Part shown: in pieces, positions 7,283 to 12,859 of the stretch
Layout: each line of letters opens with the position of its first letter
Position numbering within the stretch: the first letter of the stretch is position 1
Assembly: GCA_022739095.1 (NCBI GenBank)
Contig: JAIJEI010000019.1
Span: 1 to 17,677 of the forward strand
DNA from: Bifidobacterium sp.
GTDB lineage: Bacteria > Actinomycetota > Actinomycetes > Actinomycetales > Bifidobacteriaceae
Direction: 5' to 3'
Length of the DNA: 17,677 nt
Notes under the pieces: generated by a model
The model's input: the letters and a program-made list of their open reading frames with translations, nothing else
The model's database searches: none
What the model was told of the DNA's origin: nothing
Position numbers and translations under genes: made by a program

Positions 7283-7429
7283 ATGCGGCTCATATCAAAG
7301 GAGATAGCCGACCACTGCCGGCGGACCAACCAGTCCACACGATGGACGGAACATGCGCCATCCGGGGAAACGGAGAACAGATTGCCCCGCAACATCATCG
7401 AAGTGCAGCGTTACAGCCATCTGGACTGA
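7283..7429 (+). CDS. Possible small protein (48 aa), unknown function
   Basis: A short plus-strand frame starts with ATG, with AGGA 6 bases upstream. It encodes a 48-aa, mostly polar peptide with no membrane segment; recognisable stretches are MRLISKEIADHCRRTN and NIIEVQRYSHLD. About 73% of codons end in G or C. It is preceded by a GATAAT -10-like element in a palindrome-rich divergent region. Its last 19 bases overlap the 3' end of the convergent 123-aa gene. No family is recognised. The composition and ribosome binding site favour a real small gene, but one minus-strand frame shares the codon bias. Confidence 0.35.
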   Translation: MRLISKEIADHCRRTNQSTRWTEHAPSGETENRLPRNIIEVQRYSHLD

Positions 7430-7782
7430 AGACGATCGAGCGCGCCATCCACCGCCCGCCGGGCGACGGCATGACCCAAACCCGCGATGGCCGCTGCAAG
7501 CTCGGCCTCGGTCCGGGGCGGATGCGATACAAGCTCGCGCACCCCGGAATCCAATGTCGAATCAAGGGCCTCCCACGCGGCCGGCACGCAATGCTCCCTG
7601 AGCCCGTCCGAGAAATCAAACGCGCGCGACAATACCAGCAGATCATGATCCGTCAACGGTTCATCGAAAACACCCCACGTCGACGGGGCGGAACGAGCCG
7701 ATTCTTCCACGCCCACGCATACGCGGAAAACACCTCCGACATCATTGTCGTCGGCCGGACCGCCATGAGCCGAACCCGTCAT
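7411..7782 (-). CDS. Hypothetical protein, 123 aa
   Basis: A soluble, acidic protein with no transmembrane segment or signal peptide. The N-terminal 40 residues are Gly/Asp/Ser-rich; the remainder should be helical and ends in an Ala/Leu/Arg-rich helix (AELAAAIAGLGHAVARR). The ATG at 7782 is chosen because GGAGGAGG lies 6 bases upstream; an in-frame ATG 12 codons earlier precedes an Arg run and lacks a site. No family is recognised. It lies in the cargo region next to a small membrane protein gene on the same strand. Confidence 0.65.
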   Translation of the reverse strand: MTGSAHGGPADDNDVGGVFRVCVGVEESARSAPSTWGVFDEPLTDHDLLVLSRAFDFSDGLREHCVPAAWEALDSTLDSGVRELVSHPPRTEAELAAAIAGLGHAVARRAVDGALDRLQSRWL

Positions 7783-7866
7783 CGCACGCCTCCTCCTGAT
7801 CATTGTCATGGGTGTCACTCAAGCCATACGACGCATGCCATCGATATGCGGACAAAACAGGGCGGC

Positions 7867-8058
7867 TCATCTAACCGAGACGTAATCCCGGAAGGAAGAC
7901 AACGCCCGGGCGAGGGTCAGGGCGGCATCGGCGTCCATACGCGACAGCCTCCAACGCCACCAGCAGGCGGCCTCCAACGGCAACGCGACCAGGCAAAGGA
8001 TCAATCCCAACAGGAAGAGATCGATGCCCATCAGCAGTTCGATCGTCAACTGGATCAC
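7867..8058 (-). CDS. Small single-pass membrane protein, 63 aa
   Basis: The first ~32 residues form a strong hydrophobic helix (LFLLGLILCLVALPLEAACWW), followed by a basic WRWRLSR stop-transfer segment and a ~25-residue helical tail. The GTG at 8058 is used; an ATG ten codons in (start at MGIDLFLL) is equally possible, since neither has a clear ribosome binding site. It reads away from the toxin-antitoxin operon and ends 84 bases before the 123-aa gene, so the two may be cotranscribed. Function unknown. Confidence 0.5.
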   Translation of the reverse strand: MIQLTIELLMGIDLFLLGLILCLVALPLEAACWWRWRLSRMDADAALTLARALSSFRDYVSVR

Positions 8059-8090
8059 AATGGCCGTGACGGACCGTGCCCCATACGTCC

Positions 8091-8126
8091 TTGACCCGTC
8101 GCCTATTTTGTGTCACAATATTGTCG
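8091..8126 (+). promoter_or_regulatory. Promoter and operator-like palindromes of the toxin-antitoxin operon
   Basis: TTGACC (8091-8096) and CACAAT (8114-8119) are separated by exactly 17 bases. The predicted start point falls on or next to the GTG of the toxin gene at 8126, implying a leaderless mRNA; no ribosome binding site is present. Two palindromes overlap the -10: TTGTGTCACAA (8108-8118) and ACAATATTGT (8115-8124). These are suitable sites for autorepression by the ribbon-helix-helix antitoxin (inferred from how such operons usually work). Confidence 0.55.
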
Positions 8127-8376
8127 TGAACATATTCCCTTCGGCGCTCAAGCACGGCATCGAGCCGGATGACGCCATGTACGTGGGGAGCATCCGCTTC
8201 GCGACCTCGTGCTGCGTGAGGACCCCCTCAAGGTCCTGTATCTGGGTATATCACCGGACGGCCTTCCCCTGGAGGTGGTGGTGGCCGGCACATCGAGGGG
8301 GCCGGCGCTCATCCATGCGATGCGCATGAGGACCCAATACGTGAAACTGCTGGAAGGAGGCAGGCAATGGACATGA
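8126..8376 (+). pseudogene. Toxin of a toxin-antitoxin pair, reading frame shifted by -1 at GGGG
   Basis: From GTG 8126 the frame reads VNIFPSALKHGIEPDDAMYVG and then loses sense. From 8191 the -1 frame continues HPLRDLVLREDPLKVLYLG, then DGLPLEVVV and LIHAMRMRTQYVKLL, ending at TGA 8376. Joined, these give an ~83-aa protein of the small toxin type that precedes ribbon-helix-helix antitoxins in actinobacteria (start SALKHG, middle KVLYLG, end IHAMRMR). The join needs one extra G in the GGGG run at 8185-8188, or a -1 ribosomal slip there, giving YVGEHP. The toxin stop overlaps the antitoxin start by 10 bases. It is either an inactivated toxin, a sequencing error in a homopolymer, or a programmed frameshift. 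Confidence 0.65.
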
Positions 8377-8663
8377 ACTACGACATCCTCTCCTACGACG
8401 AACTGCCGGCCGACGAGGCCGCGATGCTCAAGGCCGATGCCGAGGAGGCCGAGAGGGGCTACACCGACGAGCAGCTATCCGAGGCGCTGAAGAGAACCCC
8501 AGGCCGTCCCCTAGCCGTGGGCAGCACCCCTGCCTCCAACGTGATCCGCGTCCGTCTGGACGACGAACGCGACGCGAAGCTGGAACGGTACATGCGCAAA
8601 CACCACATGAGCCGCAGCAATGCGGTGCGCACGCTCCTAGACAAGGCGCTGGCCGAGATCTGA
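8367..8663 (+). CDS. Ribbon-helix-helix antitoxin
   Basis: This 98-aa protein has an acidic N-terminal half (residues ~1-40, likely toxin-binding) and a C-terminal ribbon-helix-helix domain. The domain shows the pattern of a GRP-leading linker, an RVRLDDE strand, then SRSNAVRTLLDKAL as the second helix. It should bind both the toxin and the operon's palindromic operator. GGAGG lies 6 bases before the ATG at 8367; a second ATG two codons later is possible. The start lies inside the end of the toxin gene, so translation is probably coupled. The order is toxin first, antitoxin second. A strong terminator follows. The antitoxin frame is intact although the toxin frame is broken. Confidence 0.75.
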   Translation: MDMNYDILSYDELPADEAAMLKADAEEAERGYTDEQLSEALKRTPGRPLAVGSTPASNVIRVRLDDERDAKLERYMRKHHMSRSNAVRTLLDKALAEI

Positions 8664-8677
8664 TTCTCCGCCCGAAG

Positions 8678-8716
8678 GCAGGTCCTCCGTCCCGCGGCGG
8701 AGGGCCTGCTGTTTTC
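8678..8716 (+). terminator. Rho-independent terminator of the toxin-antitoxin operon
   Basis: A 12-pair stem with one T-G wobble (8678-8689 with 8698-8709) and an 8-base loop is followed by TGTTTT. It lies 15 bases after the antitoxin stop. Confidence 0.8.
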
Positions 8717-8858
8717 AACTTACGTTATACGGCCGATGTCCGTGTTTCTCGGCGTCCCGCGCACGAAGCGGCAGCCGCTCGTAGATGAGCGCGACGCCGC
8801 AGCCGGATCCGTCGAGCACGTCGCCGGACCAGGCCCTACGCGGGGACGTGAACCTCAT
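8715..8858 (-). pseudogene. Truncated GNAT-type toxin remnant
   Basis: Only 47 residues remain. They resemble the N-terminus of GNAT acetyltransferase toxins (TacT-like), with the characteristic DVLDG..CGVALI followed by RARDAEKHG; the family normally shows a Phe-x-Cys-Gly motif and continues for another ~120 residues with the acetyl-CoA-binding core. Here the similarity ends after EKHG, and a stop follows within nine codons, right at the terminator of the opposing toxin-antitoxin operon. The ATG overlaps the TGA of the upstream antitoxin fragment (ATGA), as in intact DUF1778-GNAT operons. With the catalytic domain missing it cannot be an active toxin. Confidence 0.55.
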
Positions 8859-8998
8859 AGCCAATCGGGCTCCATGCCGATAAGGTCCCGGGCGGTCTGC
8901 GGCACCGGCCTGTCGAGGGCCTTGAGAAACTCGTCGAACGCCTTGAACGGCAGACGCGTGACGGTCTCCTCCTCGATACCGTGGTAAGCCGGTTCCAT
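8855..8998 (-). CDS. DUF1778-type antitoxin fragment (toxin-binding part only)
   Basis: A 47-aa ORF resembles the C-terminal toxin-binding tail of DUF1778 (TacA-like) antitoxins: FKAFDEFLKALDRPVPQTARDL then a Trp near the end, matching the family's F..FL.aLD.P pattern. The N-terminal ribbon-helix-helix DNA-binding domain of ~45-50 residues is missing. The ATG at 8998 has GGGAGA 7 bases upstream, so the short form could be translated. In-frame upstream codons (from the Met-Tyr-Phe start near 9043) do not restore the domain. It directly precedes and overlaps the truncated GNAT toxin. It is probably a decayed remnant, although an expressed tail could still bind related toxins. Confidence 0.55.
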   Translation of the reverse strand: MEPAYHGIEEETVTRLPFKAFDEFLKALDRPVPQTARDLIGMEPDWL

Positions 8999-9101
8999 CG
9001 TGATTTCTCCCATATCCCGATTGTACGTCGTGAAGTACATCCCGGTGACGGACGGGATGCAATCGGCCGGCGGCTCGCGGCGTGCGGGTGCCGGATGGGA
9101 A

Positions 9102-9120
9102 GGGGCCGAAAGACGGCCCC
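9102..9120 (+). other. 5' leader hairpin of the 360-aa protein gene
   Basis: A perfect 7-pair stem, GGGGCCG with CGGCCCC, encloses an AAAGA loop and lies 7 bases before the AAGGAGG ribosome binding site at 9128-9134. No T-run follows, so an RNA structure in the leader is more likely than a terminator. Confidence 0.4.
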
Positions 9121-9140
9121 GCCCATCAAGGAGGACCATC

Positions 9141-10223
9141 ATGGCCGACATATCCCGCAACACCACGCCAGCCTGGCAGGACCCGCATCTCAAGGACCGT
9201 GGCGACTACACCGAACAGGACATCCAAAACATCCGGGAGAAGGGCGGCATCCTGCCCGACTTCACGCTCGAAGAGGCCGAGGAGACCCACCTGTTCGCAC
9301 GGGTCGCACAGGCCCTCTCGAAGACCCTCACGCGGCAGGGCCTGGCCGTCAGGCACGAGGCGAAGGCCGCCGCCGAACCCATGGGCTACCGGCTCGACGA
9401 ACACGCCATCGCGATCGACACCCGCCGCCCATGGAAGGACATCGCGCTCGACCTCGCGCACGCCCTCGGCGCCATCCAGATCGCACGCGACGCGCTCAAC
9501 CCGGCGGACCAGCCGCAAGGAGCCGCGGAATGGAACAGGTACAAGGACAAGGGCCGCATGGTGGGAGACCAGCTGCTCGCCTCCATCGGACTCCTCAACT
9601 CCCACTGGCATGAGAACCGTGGCGTCATCCGCGCCCACGCGCTCCAGGCCCGCGTCATGGCCGAGCCCGACCTGCACACGCCCATCGGCGTCCACGACTG
9701 GAACGCCGCATGGATCACCGGGGAAATCGCCACCAGAAACCCCGACCCCGCCCAGCCGCTCGCCGTCCAACCCATCCGCATCCCCGCCACCAAGCCGGAG
9801 GACATCCACCTCGCTCTGCCCGACGATCCCGCCAACCCGTTGCAGGTCACGGACCATCCGATCATCACGCCGCACGACGACCTCGTGGAGACCACGGACC
9901 GGCACCTGATCCTCGGCGCGGGCATGCCGACCATGCTCATCGTCGACATGGACCGCAGCGACGCCGCCGGCCTCGACCTGGTCCGCCGGGCCGCCACCCG
10001 CGAGAGCACGTTCCAGGGGAGTGTGAGCGAATGCATCCGCCAGGCGCAGGCGACGGCCCCCGGCTACGATCCCGCACCCGACGAGGGGCCGACCGGGCTA
10101 TGGCCCGCCGCGAACATGTTCCCCGACCCCGCCGCACTGCCCGGCGCGATGCCCATGGAAACGCCGGACCGTCCCGGACCCGCGCAGGATGCGGGCATGG
10201 ACGGTCCGGCCATAGGCGCGTGA
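9141..10223 (+). CDS. Hypothetical element protein, 360 aa
   Basis: A soluble acidic protein with no membrane segment. The ATG at 9141 is chosen because AAGGAGG ends 6 bases upstream; an in-frame start 47 codons earlier would read through the leader hairpin and is rejected. The N-terminal part (residues ~20-75) is helical and charged. The segment AIAIDTRRPWKDIALDLAHALGAI (residues ~89-112, given here in outline only) recalls the metal-binding helix of ArdC/ImmA-type zinc proteases, but the expected HExxH is HALGA, so any such activity would be lost. The C-terminal ~60 residues are Pro/Ala/Gly-rich and probably disordered. It is convergent with the integrase gene, 24 bases away. No function is assigned. 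Confidence 0.75.
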   Translation: MADISRNTTPAWQDPHLKDRGDYTEQDIQNIREKGGILPDFTLEEAEETHLFARVAQALSKTLTRQGLAVRHEAKAAAEPMGYRLDEHAIAIDTRRPWKDIALDLAHALGAIQIARDALNPADQPQGAAEWNRYKDKGRMVGDQLLASIGLLNSHWHENRGVIRAHALQARVMAEPDLHTPIGVHDWNAAWITGEIATRNPDPAQPLAVQPIRIPATKPEDIHLALPDDPANPLQVTDHPIITPHDDLVETTDRHLILGAGMPTMLIVDMDRSDAAGLDLVRRAATRESTFQGSVSECIRQAQATAPGYDPAPDEGPTGLWPAANMFPDPAALPGAMPMETPDRPGPAQDAGMDGPAIGA

Positions 10224-10247
10224 CCGCAGGGGCGGGCGGAAGCCGGG

Positions 10248-11612
10248 CTATCCGGCCGGCTGCGCGTTCCGGGCGGCGATGCCGGCCATCAGCGTCGACA
10301 CCTGGCCAAGCAGCAACGCCAGCGCGGCCATGTCGCCCGCATCGCCGTCCGCGTCCAGCCCGGCGGGAGCGGGAGGCAGCGAGGCGATCGCGAGCGACGG
10401 GTCCGCGGACAGCAGATAGGCGGCGGTGCGTTCCGCAGCCTCCCTCTGATGCTCCGGCACGGCACGCAGGTAATGCCGCAACGTGGTCTCCTCCCTCACG
10501 TGTCCGAGGGCGTCCATCGTCTCCTTGAGACTGCTGCCATCGAGCATGAGACGGGTGGCGTGGGTCACGCGCAGAGTGCGGAACTGCAGGTCGGGACGGC
10601 CCGCCGCCTTGCGGGCCTTCATGAAGTGGTTGCGCAGAGTGTTCTGACACAGGATCTCGCCGCGCTTGGCCTGGAAGAACATGTGGTTCGACTGGTCCGG
10701 ACGATCCTCGAGATGCATGCGAATCAACGGAATCAGCATGTCGGGGATGGGCACCGTACGCCGGGACCCCTTCGTCTTCAACCTGCCGATCCGGGAAGGC
10801 CCCAGATCATCCGCGCCATGGCTGACGCTGCGACGGATCATCAGCACCTTGTTCTCCAAGTCGAAGTCCATGTCCATCAGACCGCAGACCTCGCCGATGC
10901 GCATGCCGCCCGCACAGGCCGCGAGATACACCGACAGCCGCGTATACCCCGGCATCGCATTATATATATGGTACAGTTCGTCGGGCGCGACCGGCGGAAT
11001 ATCCGACGACCCAGCCTCCGGCTCGGGCGGGATCGGCAGCGTGAACGGATTCTCCGCCAACAGGGGAGGAGCGCCCTTGGAGCCCGGCGCACACGCCTCC
11101 CGCAACAGCATCTTCAACCGGATGCATTCCGATCGGAACTGCCATTCCCCGTTAGGATGCGGCCCGTAATACCATTCGGTCACCAGCTCCTCGGTCAACT
11201 CGGCCAGCTTCACGTCGCCGAACGCCTCCTTGAGATGCTTGACGTCATTGCGCAGGTTACGCAACGTCGAGCCCGCGATCTCGGCACCGTCCTTCCTGCG
11301 ATGCCGGCGCACATACCCGTCGGCGAACACGCCGAACGTCAGCTTCGGCGTCAACGTGTTCCCATCCCGGTCCCGGGGAGGAATCCACGTCATCATCCCA
11401 CGACGATGCAGATCGACGATCGACCTCTCGGTCTCGAGCCAATCCTCGGCATCGCCACGCCTGCCCGGCGCGAAACGTTTCGACACACGCTGACCATCGA
11501 TCGGCGAGATATAACGAGCCTCGATGCTCGTGACATCCCCCGTCGAACCCTTGCGTTCGAGAACGCACCCAAAACGCCTGCGGCGCAAGGGCCTCTTTGC
11601 CTTTTCAACCAT
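10248..11612 (-). CDS. int: Tyrosine-type site-specific integrase of the element
   Basis: This 454-aa recombinase should insert and excise the element at the adjacent tRNA-derived site. An N-terminal arm-binding region (~1-85) and a core-binding SAM-like domain (~90-195) precede the catalytic domain. Visible catalytic residues are Arg238 (GGMRIGEV), Lys279 or Lys281 (LKTKGSRR), Arg348, His371 (ALGHV) and the nucleophile Tyr381 (LRHYL), with normal spacing of His to Tyr. The box II motif, usually HxxR, reads RTLR (Arg345), so the first His is replaced. The ATG at 11612 has AGGAGG 6 bases upstream. It is transcribed away from the attachment site, 330 bases from it. A ~55-residue Ala/Leu-rich extension follows the catalytic domain. 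Confidence 0.9.
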   Translation of the reverse strand: MVEKAKRPLRRRRFGCVLERKGSTGDVTSIEARYISPIDGQRVSKRFAPGRRGDAEDWLETERSIVDLHRRGMMTWIPPRDRDGNTLTPKLTFGVFADGYVRRHRRKDGAEIAGSTLRNLRNDVKHLKEAFGDVKLAELTEELVTEWYYGPHPNGEWQFRSECIRLKMLLREACAPGSKGAPPLLAENPFTLPIPPEPEAGSSDIPPVAPDELYHIYNAMPGYTRLSVYLAACAGGMRIGEVCGLMDMDFDLENKVLMIRRSVSHGADDLGPSRIGRLKTKGSRRTVPIPDMLIPLIRMHLEDRPDQSNHMFFQAKRGEILCQNTLRNHFMKARKAAGRPDLQFRTLRVTHATRLMLDGSSLKETMDALGHVREETTLRHYLRAVPEHQREAAERTAAYLLSADPSLAIASLPPAPAGLDADGDAGDMAALALLLGQVSTLMAGIAARNAQPAG

Positions 11613-11747
11613 CTTCGGCCTCCTTCAGCCAATAAAAAACCGTCTTCGCGCAGCGCACGCCCTAAAGAACACGGTCACCTTGGTAAACCCTGCATCTATG
11701 TGGACACTCCGCGAAAACGGAAACTCCATTCTCCCACACGCCGATAT

Positions 11748-11777
11748 TTGACAGGCCGCGTCCGCAGCCGCTACTCT
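11748..11777 (+). promoter_or_regulatory. Promoter reading out of the element toward host genes
   Basis: A perfect TTGACA (11748-11753) is followed after 18 bases by TACTCT (11772-11777). Transcription would start near 11784 and run through the attachment site toward the response regulator gene. It is on the element side of the junction. The -10 is only a moderate match. Confidence 0.4.
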
Positions 11778-11792
11778 TGACTGCCGTACAAA

Positions 11793-11864
11793 ATGCGGAC
11801 GGTTCAGCGTGCGGGCAAAACTCGCAGAGAAACCGCGAACAGGATGTACAGGAGGGTAAACTGA
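11793..11864 (+). CDS. Possible 23-aa basic leader peptide
   Basis: A short ORF just downstream of the outward promoter encodes a very basic peptide (MRTVQRAGKTRRETANRMYR plus three residues) and ends at the foot of a perfect hairpin. There is no clear ribosome binding site. It may be a leader peptide, a remnant, or chance. Confidence 0.15.
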   Translation: MRTVQRAGKTRRETANRMYRRVN

Positions 11865-11883
11865 GTCAGGAGCGATTCCTGAC
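11865..11883 (+). other. Perfect hairpin beside the attachment site
   Basis: GTCAGGA and TCCTGAC, 7 bases each, form perfect inverted arms around a GCGAT loop, seven bases before the tRNA-derived segment. No T-run follows. It could be an accessory-protein or arm-type binding site, or an RNA structure (inference). Confidence 0.4.
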
Positions 11884-11889
11884 AAGGAA

Positions 11890-11946
11890 TTGCCCTCAGC
11901 CCGGCAGGGTTTGCGAAGGTGGTGGGTTCGAGTCCCACCGAGGGCA
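11890..11946 (+). other. Attachment site (attR): 3' part of tRNA-Leu(CAG)
   Basis: The segment contains a full T-arm (GTGGG, TTCGAGT loop, CCCAC), the 3' acceptor strand CGAGGGC and discriminator A, with no encoded CCA. Upstream is an anticodon-arm-like stem (TTGCC/GGCAG) with T33-like T before CAG, and a 14-base variable region, which suggests a class II tRNA, probably Leu. The D-arm and 5' acceptor strand are absent. This is the signature left on the distal side when an element integrates into a tRNA 3' end; the whole tRNA is restored at the other element end, outside this window. Integrase position and direction agree. Left and right core limits cannot be set from one end alone. Confidence 0.75.
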
Positions 11947-12013
11947 CTTTAGTTAGGAGTTCGCTGAAATTATTACGAACCCCATTGTTGGGTAATTCAA
12001 GAAAGAGGTTGGC

Positions 12014-12799
12014 ATGGCTGCAAGGAAGAAGTCCGAAGAACCGAGTATCAACGTCGATGAGGTGCTGACCGACGAAGAGCTCAAGGCCGTGGCCGATGAA
12101 AGCGAACCTGCTGAGCGCAAGGCCGTGGCCGAGGATGGTCCGCGTACCGTCGTCGTGGCCGAGGATGAAGCCGTGAACCGCATGGATTTGGTCGCCATGC
12201 TGAAAGACAACGGTTATGAGGTCGTTGGCCAGGCCGCCAACGGCGAGGAAGCCGTGGAACTGACCCACAAGTACCGCCCTGATGTGGTGTGCATGGATGT
12301 CAAGATGCCGCGTATGGACGGCATTGCCGCTGCCGGCATTATCTGCGATGAAAACATCGCCCCTGTCGTCATGCTCACCGCATTCTCCCAGACCGATCTG
12401 GTGAAGAAGGCCACCGGCGCCGGCGCCATGGCATACGTCACCAAGCCGTACGAGGAATCCAAGCTGCTGCCGACCCTCGAGGTGGCCATGGGCCGTTTCG
12501 CCGAGATCAACGATCTGCTGGACAACGTGGAGCGCAGCGAACGCAAGCTCAAGGAAACCACCGACCAGCTCAAGGAAACCGAAGAGAAGCTCAAGAAGGC
12601 CGAAGATACGCTTGAGGAGCGCAAGCTCGTCGACCGCGCTAAGGGTCTGCTGATGGACAAGGCCGACTTCTCCGAGCAGGGTGCCTTCCGTTGGATTCAG
12701 AAGACCTCCATGGACCAGCGCATCCCCAAGAAGCGCTTGGCTCAGGCCATCATCGCCAAGTACGGCGATCCGAAGCCTTCTGATTCGGGCGAACGCTGA
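12014..12799 (+). CDS. ANTAR-domain response regulator (PdtaR-like)
   Basis: This 261-aa two-component regulator should bind RNA and act as an antiterminator. After an unusual ~43-residue charged N-terminal extension comes a receiver domain (~44-165) with the acidic pair Glu50/Asp51, phospho-acceptor Asp95 in CMDVKMP, Thr122 and Lys144 in TKP. A Lys/Glu-rich coiled-coil linker follows (~165-205), then an ANTAR domain (~205-255) with DRAKGLLM and the AFRWIQKTSM helix. The order receiver-linker-ANTAR is that of mycobacterial PdtaR (Rv1626). AAAGAGG lies 5 bases before the ATG. It is the first host gene right of the element, upstream of polA, so readthrough from the element could affect it. Confidence 0.9.
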   Translation: MAARKKSEEPSINVDEVLTDEELKAVADESEPAERKAVAEDGPRTVVVAEDEAVNRMDLVAMLKDNGYEVVGQAANGEEAVELTHKYRPDVVCMDVKMPRMDGIAAAGIICDENIAPVVMLTAFSQTDLVKKATGAGAMAYVTKPYEESKLLPTLEVAMGRFAEINDLLDNVERSERKLKETTDQLKETEEKLKKAEDTLEERKLVDRAKGLLMDKADFSEQGAFRWIQKTSMDQRIPKKRLAQAIIAKYGDPKPSDSGER

Positions 12800-12859
12800 T
12801 TATCGGCATCGCCGTACTGAGTCGTAAAGCAACACAAACACACTATGGGAGAGGCCAGC

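Noticed and set aside
9000..9140. N-terminal extension of the 360-aa protein
   Set aside because: It lies antisense to the antitoxin fragment and through the leader hairpin, while the ATG at 9141 has an AAGGAGG site.
10224..10247. Terminator between the 360-aa gene and the integrase
   Set aside because: A GC-rich inverted repeat overlaps the gene ends (around 10242-10262), but no T-run follows on either strand.
11784..11946. A complete tRNA gene
   Set aside because: No sequence matching a 5' acceptor strand GCCCTCG plus D-arm lies at the right distance. The GCCCTC at 11892 is only ~55 bases from the 3' end and belongs to the anticodon-arm region.
12845..12859. ATG start for polA at 12845
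   Set aside because: It has no ribosome binding site, whereas GGAGAGG stands at the normal distance from the GTG at 12860.
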